DNA from: Boswellia sacra
Lineage: Eukaryota > Streptophyta > Magnoliopsida > Sapindales > Burseraceae
DNA length: 64,000 nt
NCBI GenBank assembly: GCA_013180625.2
Contig: SNVD02013083.1
Span: 1 to 64,000 of the forward strand
Direction: 5' to 3'
Positions 36,464-47,585 of this stretch are shown one piece after another. Within the stretch, counting starts at the first letter, position 1. Every line of letters starts with the position of its first letter. A program made the position numbers and the translations under genes. The notes under the pieces are model-generated. The model made no database searches. It saw only the letters and a program-made list of their open reading frames with translations, and was not told the DNA's origin.

Positions 36464-38707
36464 ATGGGTGCAGGGCGTGAAGTGACAATATCCCTTGATG
36501 GAGTGAGGGACAAGAAAATCAAGCAGCTGAAGATGCTCAACGCTGCAGTCTTCGGTGATCGCCACAGCGACAATTACTATGCTGATGCACTTGCTTCTGG
36601 CGAATTTACCAAACTAGGTTCATTTCATTTCTTCTTATTCTGGATTTTTACATTTTATTTAATTTTTTATTTCTCAATATGCTGATGATTTTTTTGTCTC
36701 TCTCTCTCTATATATATTTTAAATCTTCTCTCTCATAATTGTTTCCTTTGATTGCTTAATATGAATCTTTTTTCTAGGTTTTGTTTACGGTTGTGTTTTG
36801 TGTTCTGGGTTTTTCTTATTAGTTCTTTTTGGTTATTTTCTTAATGTTGTTTGTGGCTTTGGCTGTTGATTTTTGGGTCTGCTTCTGTGAATCAAAAGCG
36901 GGTGATTCCATTTTCTAGGGCATGTTCGGATGTAGTCTTGAATGCTATTTGTTTAGCGAAATGTGATAGTGTCGGTATAACATGGAAGAAATGAAATAAT
37001 GTGCTTTGGTCATCCTCACAACTTTGAGTGTCTTTAACCCAAATCAAATTGCTGGTCTGCATTTCTGCATATGGGCCATTCATACTCAATGATTGCCCTT
37101 GTTTTTTAGCTTATTGTTTTTACTGTTTACTTGGTATCATCTAGTATACTATATGAATGCCACTTGTCCGTGGACATATTGTCATTCCTGTTAGTCGACA
37201 CATTCGTTTTCTTAAGCTGTTGTTTTTTAGACTTGTAGCATTCAGTACAATTCACCTCAGTTAGTTATTAGCAGCAGGAGATTTAACTACTGCATAGTTT
37301 TTTATACGCTCTGTTGTTAATTCGTAAGTTGACAAATACAATTTAAGACTAGATTTTGTGTTTCACTTGTTAAAACGATATGGGAAATGTTTGGACAGTG
37401 GTTAGAGCACTTCGATTAGTTACTGTACTTTTAAATTATTTAAAATATGCCTTTGAGGTCTTTGGTTCAGAGAAAAATTCATGGGCTTATTTTTTTCTTC
37501 ATAATTTGATCATTATGGAGCATTGATACTCAGAAATATTTGGTGAATGGTCTGCCATTGCCATCGAGTGGACTATTGCGGACAACTTTTTATTGTTTTT
37601 TCTTAAAAGTGCCCCATATAGGATAAAATGATAGTATAAGTGGTACTTGCAACACAAACATGAACATATTATGTGTAGCAGTGTCCATGTTGGATTTTCT
37701 ATCTTCAGTACTTAGTGTTTCTGTAAGTGCCTCACCTTTTTTGATATCCATAAAATCTTGTACTAAAAATTCACTACGTTGCTTCTCACTCAGCATGTTA
37801 TGGGGACATCTATGTTGGCTTCATTGCATGCCGGTGGATCAAGAAGGAAGCTGGAAATATCTGTGTTCACATCGTGACGTTGGGCGTTTTAGAACCATGT
37901 CGCGGGCTGGGTATTGGTATGTATTACTTTTATCTCTCTCTTAGTGTAGTTCCTATATGAGGGTTGTTTAAGAAAACCTGTTAAGCATACTTGCTCGATA
38001 TGAACTTATTTATGAATTTGGTTTGAATGCCTAAAATGGATATGTTGACACATAGAACAGTGTGGGTAATTGGAAATGCCTCTACTTAAACGAACTTTCA
38101 GGGGAAACCATGGTGTATTTTTAATCTGAAACCCTTGATCTGGCTTACGGTTGGCAAACTATTTATTTAATTTTTTTTTTGGCCCTTGTTTCTATAGTCT
38201 TTCAGGTTTAACTGCCTTTTAGCTGAAGAGATTCTGTTTAATAAAGAACTGATTATGATGGAAACACATTTTGCTTGAAGGTTATATTAGTCAAATTTGT
38301 AGTTCTATTTAGGCAGAGAGCTAGGCTTATCTGAGAAAAAGATTCATATGGGCAGGTTTTACCTGAATTTTTGAATTTCTGCAGGTACAAGGCTGTTGAA
38401 CCATGTTCTTGATCTCTGTTCCAAGCAAAACATATTGGAGATTACCTTGCATGTGCGGACAAACAATGAAGATGCTATCAACTTTTACAAGAAATTTGGA
38501 TTCAAAATCACAGGCACAATCCGGAACTATTATCGAGACATTACGCCACCAGATTGCTATGTTCTTACAAAGTTCATAGTCAACCTCAAGCATAAAATTA
38601 ACATTCAAAAGCAATATGGGGAGTGTGGGAGTTCTGGTTTATTGTTGTTATATCTAAATTTTACCTCGCACCAGTTATACTTGGGAGTATTAGTATCTCA
38701 TTTTTGA
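36464..38707 (+). CDS. NAA50-like N-alpha-acetyltransferase, copy 1 (diverged, extended)
   Basis: Exons 36464-36617, 37794-37916 and 38385-38707 join in phase to 199 aa. The product is a GNAT-fold N-terminal acetyltransferase resembling NAA50 (NatE), which acetylates protein N-termini beside the ribosome. It starts MGAGREVTISLDGVRDK, as NAA50 does. The acetyl-CoA loop is RGLGIG in exon 2, followed by LLNHVLDLCSKQN and LHVRTNNEDAINFYKKFGF. Oddities: the residue matching the catalytic Tyr of human NAA50 (Tyr73) is His (CVHIVTLG; copy 2 has CVYIMTLG); the FPV substrate loop is FGD; and the usual stop is lost by a small indel, adding about 40 unrelated residues. It may be inactive or altered. Confidence 0.82.
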
Positions 38708-39903
38708 GGTTATACGGATGCTAGAATGCATAGCTGAGTTGATTCGGTTTACAGTTTGTCTGCTGTTTCTGGTGAACTAATCTTTTTCATTGAATCAGTA
38801 ATAAACTATTGAAATTTTTTGGAGACTATAAGAATTTGGTGCGATTAGATAAAGCAAGCATTGTTGAAGATGATGACTGGGATTTTTATCTGATCACTGA
38901 TTATTAATGATCTGTTTGCCTTAGCAGTTAGCCTGTTAGTTGAGACAGGCAGTTCTTCCTCCCATTTTGCTACGTTGATTAGATTGAAAGGGCTAAAGCT
39001 GCCGGCAAGTGCAATGAGTCAGAAGCCCCTCTTTTGGCAACTAATTTCTAGTTTATCACTCCAAGGAGATTACTTTTCCTGCTTCGTTTAATAATCCATT
39101 GACTAGAATTTCAGGTGTGAAGTGGAATCTGTATTGGTGGACCACAGATTGCTTGCAATTATGGTGATGGAGTACGGCAGCTATGTTACAGCCTACCAGT
39201 GGACTAGCATGTACACATTGTGATTCGGGAGAGCAAGCAAGCAGTATGACTGCATGGAGAATCAGTTTTCTGGAGGATTTTGATTCCTTTACATCAGCAT
39301 CATCCCAGAATTTGATACAATAAAATAAGTTTATGCCAAGAAGCCAAGAGCCGGTTAATAAAGTTGGCTAAAGGTGGCAAATCAAATTCATTTCACGCAT
39401 CAAATAATAGAGGCCCGCACTCGAGGCTTGAAATTTTACTAATGAACAATGATCTGGATTTGGTTTCGTGCAAAGACTAGAGTAAAAACCAAAATAAATT
39501 AAGGTAAGGGCCTCTATCTGTAGATGGCATCTTTGCATTCATAACGTAGAGTATTGTATTTGCATTTGTTTGAAACCAATCAAAGGATAGCCGTACGAAA
39601 TTGCACTTTTTCGGCATCGGAACTGGGCTGGACTTTGCAACCAACAGATCAACGCATGGACAAAACCAAATATAGGACAGCATACAAACACAAGGCAGAG
39701 GAGCAGAGGATAAATACACGCAGCTCTGTATCATATTCAGGGTCAACTTTACACAGATCAGTCGGGCTTATTACTTGACAACCAACAATTTATTTTACAA
39801 TATGTACATAATATGGTCGTGCGGGGGTAAACAATCTAACGATTCTACAACAGGGCACTAATAATTGACCGAAATCCACCACATAGTAGCAGGTACCACC
39901 TAT
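38708..39903. other. 3' flank of NAA50-like gene 1
   Basis: 3' UTR and spacer, nearly repeated at 42900-44248 in unit 2. Open frames at 39477-39778 are on both strands and show no motif. Confidence 0.5.
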
Positions 39904-39990
39904 TCAGTAAGCCAATCCACCAGCGAATGCATCTCCATCATGAAGTAAACTCTCAGTCAACCAATAACCATCCCATGAACCACCAACCCT
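39904..39990 (-). pseudogene. Orphan copy of the last exon of the unknown gene at 44-47 kb
   Basis: It encodes RVGGSWDGYWLTESLLHDG then a stop, with an AG acceptor, almost identical to the exon at 44335-44249. The remaining exons are absent here, because the duplication break lies just beyond. Confidence 0.85.
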
Positions 39991-40100
39991 CTGCCAATAA
40001 GGAACAAAACATATTGTTACAAGATGATAATTTAACTTTTGGAAACAGAATAATTATAATCCTACATTCTATAACTTAGCCAATTGTCTATCAAATGTAT

Positions 40101-40211
40101 AATACTACATCTACAATTAAATTTTATAATCATCTGCTTAAAACCTATGCTTAAAATTGAGTTGACAAAATTCTACTATATGTATAACTTCTATTTTTCT
40201 TTTTTTTTTTT
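40101..40211. mobile_element. Left half of a MITE at the duplication junction
   Basis: It begins AATACTACATCTACAAT like the full element at 44446-44605, then stops in its T-rich centre. A 35-bp piece copied from about 36246-36280 follows, and then unit 2. Confidence 0.8.
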
Positions 40212-40262
40212 TCTTCTCCAATTAATTTTCTAGTTTGTCCTTGTAGTCACGGACAAACTCGA

Positions 40263-40686
40263 ATTCATACTCAAGTGTTAGTCACGGACCTCAATTTAAC
40301 GTCAGGAAGAAAATTTCAGCGAATTGAAGAGAGGCAGTCATCTGCAGCAACAAGCAAATCTCCCTCTATCCCAATAATCTCATTGGTTTAAAGAATTTAG
40401 CCTTAACAGTAACAGAGGTTTTGTATCCAGTAGTGTAGAAAGAAAGGTAGAGGTGAACCCAGGCGACTACTTTGGGTGGCATTGCATTTAGAAGTGAATG
40501 ATACGCTGAGATAGAGGGTCAAGTCCAAGTCCAGCACCAGTTGGACTCCCAGTAGGCGGTCCATTTGAATTCTCAAGCACCAGAATTTGCCAACCAGCTG
40601 AAATAAAGTGCATGCGTGCATGATACACCTGCTATGCTTCCTCCCACCACTATTGCTTTCCCTTTGACTTTCTTCTTCTTCTCCAA
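40263..40686 (-). pseudogene. FAD-dependent monooxygenase fragment, copy E
   Basis: It duplicates the exon 1/exon 2 fusion of copy D, sharing the TTG start, the fused junction and the TGA stop. It also has an extra A that shifts the frame near 40607. Exons 3-4 are absent. It was therefore already dead when duplicated. Confidence 0.92.
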
Positions 40687-40891
40687 TTAATTTTCTAGTT
40701 TGTCCTTATAGTGCGGGTACTCAGCTCCTCGTCCTTTTAGAGATAAATACTAAAAAAATTTATAAAAAAGGTCATAATGAGTTAAAATTGAGTTTCAAAT
40801 ACGCCCCTTTCTTTTTTTGTGTCTTCTCAGCTGTGTATTGTTTGTGTCTGCGTTTTCGTCTTCTCCTAAGAAAGAAAATAAAATAATAAAA

Positions 40892-42899
40892 ATGGGTGCA
40901 GGTGAAGTGACAATATCCCTTGTTGGAGTGACGGAAAAGAACATCAGGCTGCTGGAGACGCTCGACAATGCAGTCTTCGGTGATCCCTACAGCGGCAATT
41001 ACTATGCTCGTGCACTTGATTCTGGCGAATTTACCAAACTAGGTTCATTTCATTTCTTCTTCTTCTGGATTTTTACATTTTATTTTATTTTTTATTTCTC
41101 AATATGCTGATGATTTTTTTGTCTCTCTCTATATATATTTTTTAAATCTTCTCTCTCATAATTGTTTCCTTTGATTGCTTAATATGAATCTTTTTCTGGG
41201 TATTGTTTATTGTTGTGTTTTGTGTTCTGGGTTTTTCTTATTATTTCTTTTTGGTTATTTTCTTAATATTGTTTGTGGCTTTGGCTGTTGATTTTTGGGT
41301 CTGCTTCTGTGAATCAAAAGCGGGTGATCTAGGGCATGTTTGGATGTAGTCTTGAATGACTATTTGTTTATCGAAATGTGATAGTGTCGGTATAACATGG
41401 AAGAAATGAAATAATGTGCTTTGGTCATCCTCACAACTTTGAGTGTCTTTAACCCAAATCAAATTGCTGGTCTGCATTTCTGCATATGGGCCATTCATAC
41501 TCAATGATTGCCCTTGTTTTTTAGCTTATTGTTTTTACTAAGTGTTTAATTGGTATCATCTAGTATACTATATGAATGCCACTTGTCCGTGGACATATTG
41601 TCATTCCTGTTAGTCGACACATTCGTTTTTCTTAAGCTGTTGTTTTTTAGACTTGTAGCATTCAGTACAATTCACCTCAGTTAGTTATTAGCAGCAGGAG
41701 ATTTAACTACTGCATAGTTTGTTATATGCTCTGTTGTTAATTCATTATTTGCTTCATAAGTTGACAAATGCAATCTAAGACTAGACTTTGTGTTTCACTT
41801 TTTAAAATGATATGGGAAATGTTTGGACAGTGGTTTGAGCGCTTCTATTAGTTATTGTACTTTTAAATTATTTAAAATATGCCTTTGAGGTCTTTGGTTC
41901 AGAGAAAAATTCTTGGGCTTATTTTTTTCTTCATAATTTGATCATTATGGAGCATTGATACTCAGAAATATTTGTTTAATGGTCTGCCATTGCCACTGAG
42001 TGGACTATTGCGGACAACTTTTCATTGCTTTTTCTTAAAAGTGCCCCATATAGGATAAAATGAAAGTATAGGTGCTACTTGCAACACAAATATGAACATA
42101 TTATGTGTAGCAGTGCCCATGTTGGATTTGCTATCTTCAACACTTAGTGTTTCTATAAGTGCATCACCTTTTTTGATATCCATAAATTCTTGCACTAAAA
42201 ATTCACTATTTTGCTTCTCACTCAGCATATTATCGTGACATCTGTGTTGGCTCAATTACATGCCGGCTGGAGGAGGAGGAAGCTGGAAATATCTGTGTTT
42301 ACATCATGACGTTGGGTGTTTTAGCACCATATCGCAGGCTGGGTATTGGTACTTATCACTTTTACCTCTATCTTAGTGTAGTTCCTATATGAGGGTTGTT
42401 TAAGAAAACCTGTTAAGCTTACTTGCTTGATATGAACTTATTTATGAATTTGGTTTGAATGCCTAAAATGGATATGTTGACACATAGAACAGTATGGGTA
42501 GTTGGAAATGCCTCTACTTAAACAAACTTTCAGGGGAAACCATGTTGTACTTTTAATCTGATTATGATAGAAACACATTTTGCTTGAAGGTTATATTAGT
42601 CAAATTTGTAGTTCTATTTAGGCAGAGAGCTAGGCTTACCTGAAAAAAAGATTCATATGGGCAGGTTTTACCTGAATTTTTGAATTTCTGCAGGTACAAG
42701 GCTGTTGAACCATGTTCTTGATCTTTGTTCCAAGCAAAACATATTGGAGATTTACTTGCATGTGCAGACAAACAATGAAGATGCTATCAACTTGTACAGG
42801 AAATTTGGATTTGAAATCACAGACACAATCCGGGACTATTATCCAAACCTCACCCCACCAGATTGCTATGTTCTTACAAAGTTCATTAACCAACCTTAA
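40892..42899 (+). CDS. NAA50-like N-alpha-acetyltransferase, copy 2
   Basis: Exons 40892-41042, 42226-42348 and 42694-42899 join in phase to 159 aa, close to the length I recall for Arabidopsis NAA50 (about 164). The GNAT acetyl-CoA loop is YRRLGIG. The catalytic-type Tyr (CVYIMTLG) and His (IYLHVQTNNEDA) are both present, unlike copy 1. The segment after AVFG reads DPYSGNYY where NAA50 usually has PVRYNDKYY, so substrate choice could differ. It is the second product of the tandem duplication and has no breaks. Likely role: co-translational N-terminal acetylation in the cytosol, alone or with the NatA complex. Confidence 0.87.
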
Positions 42900-44248
42900 A
42901 CATAAAAATAACATTCAAAAGCAATGGCCAGTGTGGGAGTTCCGTTTATTGTTGTTATATCTAAATATTACCTTGCACCAGTTATACTTGGGAGTATTAG
43001 TATCTCACTTTCGAGGTTATACGGATGCTAGAATATATAGACGAGTTGATTCGGTTTACAGTTTGTCTGCTGTTTCTGGTGAACTAATCTTTTTCATTGA
43101 ATCAGTTACAAACTATTGAAATTTTTTGGAGACTATAAGAATTTGGTGCGATTGGATAGAGCAAGCATTGTTGAAGATGATGACTGGGATTTTTATCTGA
43201 TCACTGATTATTAATGATCTGTTTGCCTTAGCAGTTAGCCTGTTAGTTGAGACAGGCAGTTCATCCTCCCATGTTGCTACGTTGATTAGATTGAAAGGGC
43301 TAAAGCTGCCGGCGAGTGCAATGAGTCAGAAGCCCCTCTTTTGGCAACTAATTTCTAGTTTATCATTCCAAGGAGATTACTTGTCCTGCTTCGTTTAATA
43401 ATCCATTGACTATAATTTCAGGTGTGAAGTCGAATCTGTATTGGTGGACCACAGATTGCTTGCAATTATGGTGATGATGGAGGACCATCAGATAAAGGAG
43501 TATAGCAGCTATGTTACGGCCTACCAGTTGACTAGCATGTACACATTGTGATTCGGGAGAGCAAGCAAGCAGTATGACTGCATGGATATCAGTTTTCTGG
43601 AGGATTTTGATTCTTTTACATCAGCATCATCCCAGAATTTGATACAATAAAATGCCAAGAAGCCAAGAACAGGTAAATAAAGTTGGCTAAAGGTGGCAAA
43701 TCAAATTCATTTCACGCATCAAATAATAGAGGCCTGCACTCAAGGCTTGAAATTTTACTAATAAACAATGATCTGGATTTGGTTTCGTGCAAAGACTAGA
43801 GTAAAAACCAAAGTAAATTAAGGTAAGGGCCTCTATCTGTAGATGGCAGCTTTGCATTCATAACTGTAGATGGCAGCTTTACATTCATAACGTAAAGTAT
43901 TGTATTTGCATTTGTTTGAAACCAACGAAAGGATAGCCGTACGAAATTGCACTTTTTAGGCATCGGAACTGAGTGGACTTTGCAACCAACAGATCAACGC
44001 ATGGACAAAACCGAATATAGGACAGCATACAAACACAAGGCAGAGGAGCAGAGGATAAATACATGCAGCTCTGTATCATATTCAGGGTCAACTTTACCCA
44101 GATCAGTCGGGCTTATTACTTGACAACCAACAATTTATTTTACAATACGTACATAATATGGTTGTGCGGGGGTAAACAATCTAACGATTCTACAACAGGG
44201 CACTGATAATTGACCGAAATCCACCATATAGTAGCAGGTACCACCTAT
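42900..44248. other. 3' flank of NAA50-like gene 2
   Basis: 3' UTR and convergent spacer before the minus-strand unknown gene. No additional gene was seen. Confidence 0.5.
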
Positions 44249-44445
44249 TCAGTAAGCCAATCCACCAGCGAATGCATATCCATCATGAAGTAAACTCTCA
44301 GTCAACCAATAACCATCCCATGAACCACCAACCCTCTGCTAATAAGGAACAAAACAGCATTGTTACAAGATGATAATTTAACTTTTGGAAATAGAATACT
44401 TATAATCCTACATTCTATAACTTAGCCAATGTGTCTATCAAATGC

Positions 44446-44605
44446 AATACTACATCTACAATCAAATCTTACAATCAACTGTTTAAAACCTGAGTTGACA
44501 AAATTTTACTGAATATATAACTTTTATTTTTTTCTTCTCTAGTGAATAGATGCTAACTCAGGTTGCAAGCAATTAGTTATACGATTTGATTGTAGATGTA
44601 GCATT
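44446..44605. mobile_element. MITE, 160 bp, complete
   Basis: The left end AATACTACATCTACAATCAA and right end TTGATTGTAGATGTAGCATT are inverted repeats of roughly 50 bp. Same family as 10021-10192. It lies in an intron of the decayed unknown gene and spans the right edge of duplication unit 2. Confidence 0.8.
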
Positions 44606-45247
44606 GTCGTTATATGTTCCCTACCTGAACCATCGTAAATTGAAATATTTCTTTTTCCTCTGGGCGACTTCCTCTTATCCAAACTCGTGTGTAAATCGGT
44701 TATGTTTGCAGTTCAAAAACACATTATAGTTAGGTATTATCTGTTTATCACATGCTCACAGCTGAGACAAGCTGTGTCAAAACAATTCATAAATGATGTA
44801 GGACAAATTAGGAATAAATTAGGGATTTTAATTTTGATTTTAGGGATTTTAATAAATTAGGAATTTTGACTATTATTATGGATTTTGACTTCCTAAATTA
44901 GGAGTAATCCTAATTTGAATTATTTTCTTAATTAATAGTTTACTTTTTACCTAGGATTTAAATTTTGATATTTTCTTGTTTAGTTGGAATTAGATTCTAT
45001 TTCTTAATAGATTCTATTTTCTTGTTAAGTTATGATTGTCGGCACTATAAATAAAAATAAATGTCTTTAGTTATTTTATTTCTTAGATTTGGTTGTTATT
45101 GGTTTTTTGATCTTTTAGTAAAAAAATTGTCTCCTCCCTTAATTTCACTCTATTTCTCTCTAAATTTCTTCTATTGTTTCTCCCATTTCCTCTGTCTACA
45201 TCTCCCTCCCTTTCTTTTTAACTTGAGGAACCCCGTTCCTCATCAAT

Positions 45248-45259
45248 TGGTATCAGAGC
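45248..45259 (+). other. Primer binding site, initiator tRNA-Met
   Basis: TGGTATCAGAGC follows the left LTR of the 1.9-kb element. Confidence 0.92.
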
Positions 45260-45395
45260 GTGGTTTTGATTCCCTCTTATATTATTTATCTTTTAATTTT
45301 TGTTCAACCCATAAACTCTAAAACCTTCCACTACCATCAACTTACTTTACCCCAGTTTCAACTTCCATCACCCCTTCAAAAAAAAACAAAAAAGT

Positions 45396-45500
45396 TACTG
45401 TTCACGGTGAGCACTGTTCACCGAAATTACTGTTCATCGGTTTACTGTTCACGGGAGTTACTGTTCATCGCGGGTACTGTTCAGCGGAGTTACTGTTCAC
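45396..45500 (+). repeat. Seven spaced ACTGTTCA repeats
   Basis: The octamer ACTGTTCA recurs about every 15-16 bp in the leader between the PBS and the internal frame. Spacers are CG-containing and variable. Confidence 0.85.
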
Positions 45501-45522
45501 TAGGACCACCATCATACTCTTC

Positions 45523-46011
45523 TTGTTGATATCTACAATGTGTCCTTCATTACAAACTTCGATACTCTTAATGATACAAGCATCAGAAAATTGGACGAAC
45601 ATTAGGCTTGATACTTTAGAAAAGAAAATGGCAGAATTATTAACAGCTTTAAAAGCCTTACAAGCTTTTGTTCTCACAAAGCAAGATCCTAGTTTAGAGT
45701 CATCTACTAAACATAAGAATCAAGGGATTTTGGGTGCAACTCCTAAGAACCATAAGGTTGAATATGATGATTTTAGTGGAGATGATGGAGCAAGTAATAT
45801 TGATCTTGCAGATGAGCATGAATCTAACAGTCCTATTGAAGTCAAGGGCGAAACGAATTTGAAGAATGATGTAGAGCCTACATGTGAAGTTGAATCCATA
45901 TGTGAAGAAGAATATCATGAAATCATTCAAGAAATTGATTTCATAGGTTGTGAGTCATATTTGGGTTCACCTACTTTTATTATTGGGTCAACGGTGACGT
46001 CTTTCTATTAG
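45523..46011 (+). CDS. Internal open frame of the 1.9-kb LTR element, unknown
   Basis: 162 codons. It contains a short heptad-like stretch (TLEKKMAELLTALKALQAF) followed by an acidic tail. There is no zinc knuckle, protease or RT motif. It may be a gag remnant. I do not recognise the family. Confidence 0.45.
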   Translation: MLISTMCPSLQTSILLMIQASENWTNIRLDTLEKKMAELLTALKALQAFVLTKQDPSLESSTKHKNQGILGATPKNHKVEYDDFSGDDGASNIDLADEHESNSPIEVKGETNLKNDVEPTCEVESICEEEYHEIIQEIDFIGCESYLGSPTFIIGSTVTSFY

Positions 46012-47585
46012 GTCAATGGTAAAGTCTTCCATGGTGATATTTGTTTCTCTACCAATATCGAAGGCAGCTAAAGCATCAATAATTTTTCTATTATGTGTGC
46101 TTCCAATATTGGATCGTCATAACGCGAAGATGTGGATTAATGACTTTCCAATGATCATGCAAGATAAGACATTACGTTTCCTCGTGTATTGGCAACTTCC
46201 TCCTTGACAACTCGCCAGGAGTCGAGTTCTTTCAAGCGGAGGAGAATTGATGTAGGACAAATTAGGAATAAATTAGGGATTTTAATTTTGATTTTAGAGA
46301 TTTTAATAAATTAGGAATTTTGACTATTATTATGGATTTTGACTTCCTAAATTGGTAGTAATCCTAATTTGAGTTATTTTCCTAATTAATAGTTTACTAT
46401 TTTATCTAGGATTTAAATTTTGATATTTTCTTGTTTAGTTGGAATTAGATTCTATTTCCTAATAGATTCTATTTTCTTGTTAAGTTATGATTGTCGGCAC
46501 TATAAATAAAAATAAGTGTCTTTAGTTATTTTATTTCTTAGATTTGGTTGTTATTAGTTTTTTGATCTTTTAATAAAAAGATTGTCTCCTCCCTTAATTT
46601 CACTCTATTTCTTCCTAAATTTCTTCTATTGTTTCTCCCATTTCCTCTGTCTACATCTCCCTCCCTTTTTTTTTAACTTGAGGAACCCCATTCCTCATCA
46701 ATAAACATCTGGTAGCCAGTAGCCACTTTGAAGCTCAAATTGCAAGCGATACTTACCTCCTTCGCAAACAAACTACTCAAGATCTTCCTCTCCTTGTGAC
46801 CAAGTAATACACGATAAGTTGAACGGTGAAATATCCACCTAAATCGCTCAAACTGCTTTGACATTGCAGCATCGAATGGACAAAAGCTATCAGCATAAGT
46901 GAGATCTAAAAGCATCAACTTCAGTTCCCAAAAGAAAAAATTTTACATTGACTGACCTGCCCCCAATCGAAAAGGGGCCCAAAATAAGTAGATCTTCAAG
47001 AGGATCAAATCCAGCAAACTGTCATAAGTGATGGCAAAACAAGTACTTAAAAGAGCTTCTACCCAATAATGTTCTACAAAAGTAGAAAAAGTTGCGGGAT
47101 TAGAAGTTGCCTGATACATGACCTCAAGCCCATAATCTTGAAGGGGTTGGTTATTGTACTTCAATGCATCAAGCTCGTACTGAACAGCTTCTTCTACACT
47201 AAACTATAACAAGAAAAAATTTTTATCTTGATTGACATAACAGATATAAACATAAACCATATTGATCTCCAATCATCATTTGCATAGTCAAGAAGTTACA
47301 TTTAGTCTTGGGCCAAAAGGTTTTTCCTCCGAGATTCAAGCCTGCAACATAAAAAGCAATTAATGTTCATGCTTAAGCTAAATTTTTTACTATGATTTTG
47401 AAAAACATCCTCGAGCATCCAAAGCTGGAATTGGATGGATAATTAATATCTGTTACTCAATTTCCAAACCTAAAAATTGAAATTAATTAAATTTAATGAT
47501 TCAATAAATAAATAAATTTAATTAATTATATTACATACCAATCTGCAGAGAGAAAATCGGAGACAGCTGTTTACGGGTTTGAATT

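Larger units (their letters stand above)
35812..40211. repeat. Tandem segmental duplication, unit 1
   Basis: It contains the 5' part of monooxygenase copy D, the NAA50-like gene 1, its 3' flank and an orphan last exon of the unknown gene at 44-47 kb. It ends inside a MITE. Unit 2 is 40253-44540. Identity is high, about 95% by eye even in introns. Confidence 0.93.
40253..44540. repeat. Tandem segmental duplication, unit 2
   Basis: It is the counterpart of 35812-40211. It begins in monooxygenase copy E and ends inside the complete MITE. Confidence 0.93.
44794..46700 (+). mobile_element. Small non-autonomous LTR retrotransposon, 1.9 kb
   Basis: The LTRs are 44794-45245 and 46248-46700 (452/453 bp, TGATG...CATCA, roughly 97% alike by eye). 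The target duplication ATAAA (44789-44793, 46701-46705) is perfect. The PBS lies 2 nt inside. A purine-rich GCGGAGGAGAAT directly precedes the right LTR. The interior is only 1 kb and has no pol. The element is inserted in an intron of the unknown gene. Confidence 0.93.
44249..47585 (-). pseudogene. Decayed conserved plant gene of unknown function, split by an LTR element
   Basis: Exon-like pieces on the minus strand, in order: about 47320-47240 (GLNLGGKTFWPKT); about 47205-47100 (VEEAVQYELDALKYNNQP); about 47037-46960 (FAGFDPLEDLLILG); 46852-46757 (FERFRWIFHRSTYRVLLGHK, with a perfect donor); about 44711-44632 (RVWIRGSRPEEKEIFQFTM); and last exon 44335-44249 (RVGGSWDGYW..., stop). These belong together as one plant protein family I recognise but cannot name. 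Defects: a one-base frame loss near 46975, a one-base loss and no AG acceptor before RVWIRG, and no clear start. The small LTR element 44794-46700 sits in one intron. It shares a 5' intergenic region with the CCR4-like gene. Confidence 0.65.

Noticed and set aside
36464..38707. Calling NAA50-like copy 1 a pseudogene
   Set aside because: All splice sites are valid and the frame is open. The changes are substitutions and a stop loss, so it is kept as a coding gene with doubtful activity.
45396..45500. CRISPR-like array from regular short repeats
   Set aside because: The repeats are 8 bp, far too short, in a plant LTR-element leader with no cas genes.
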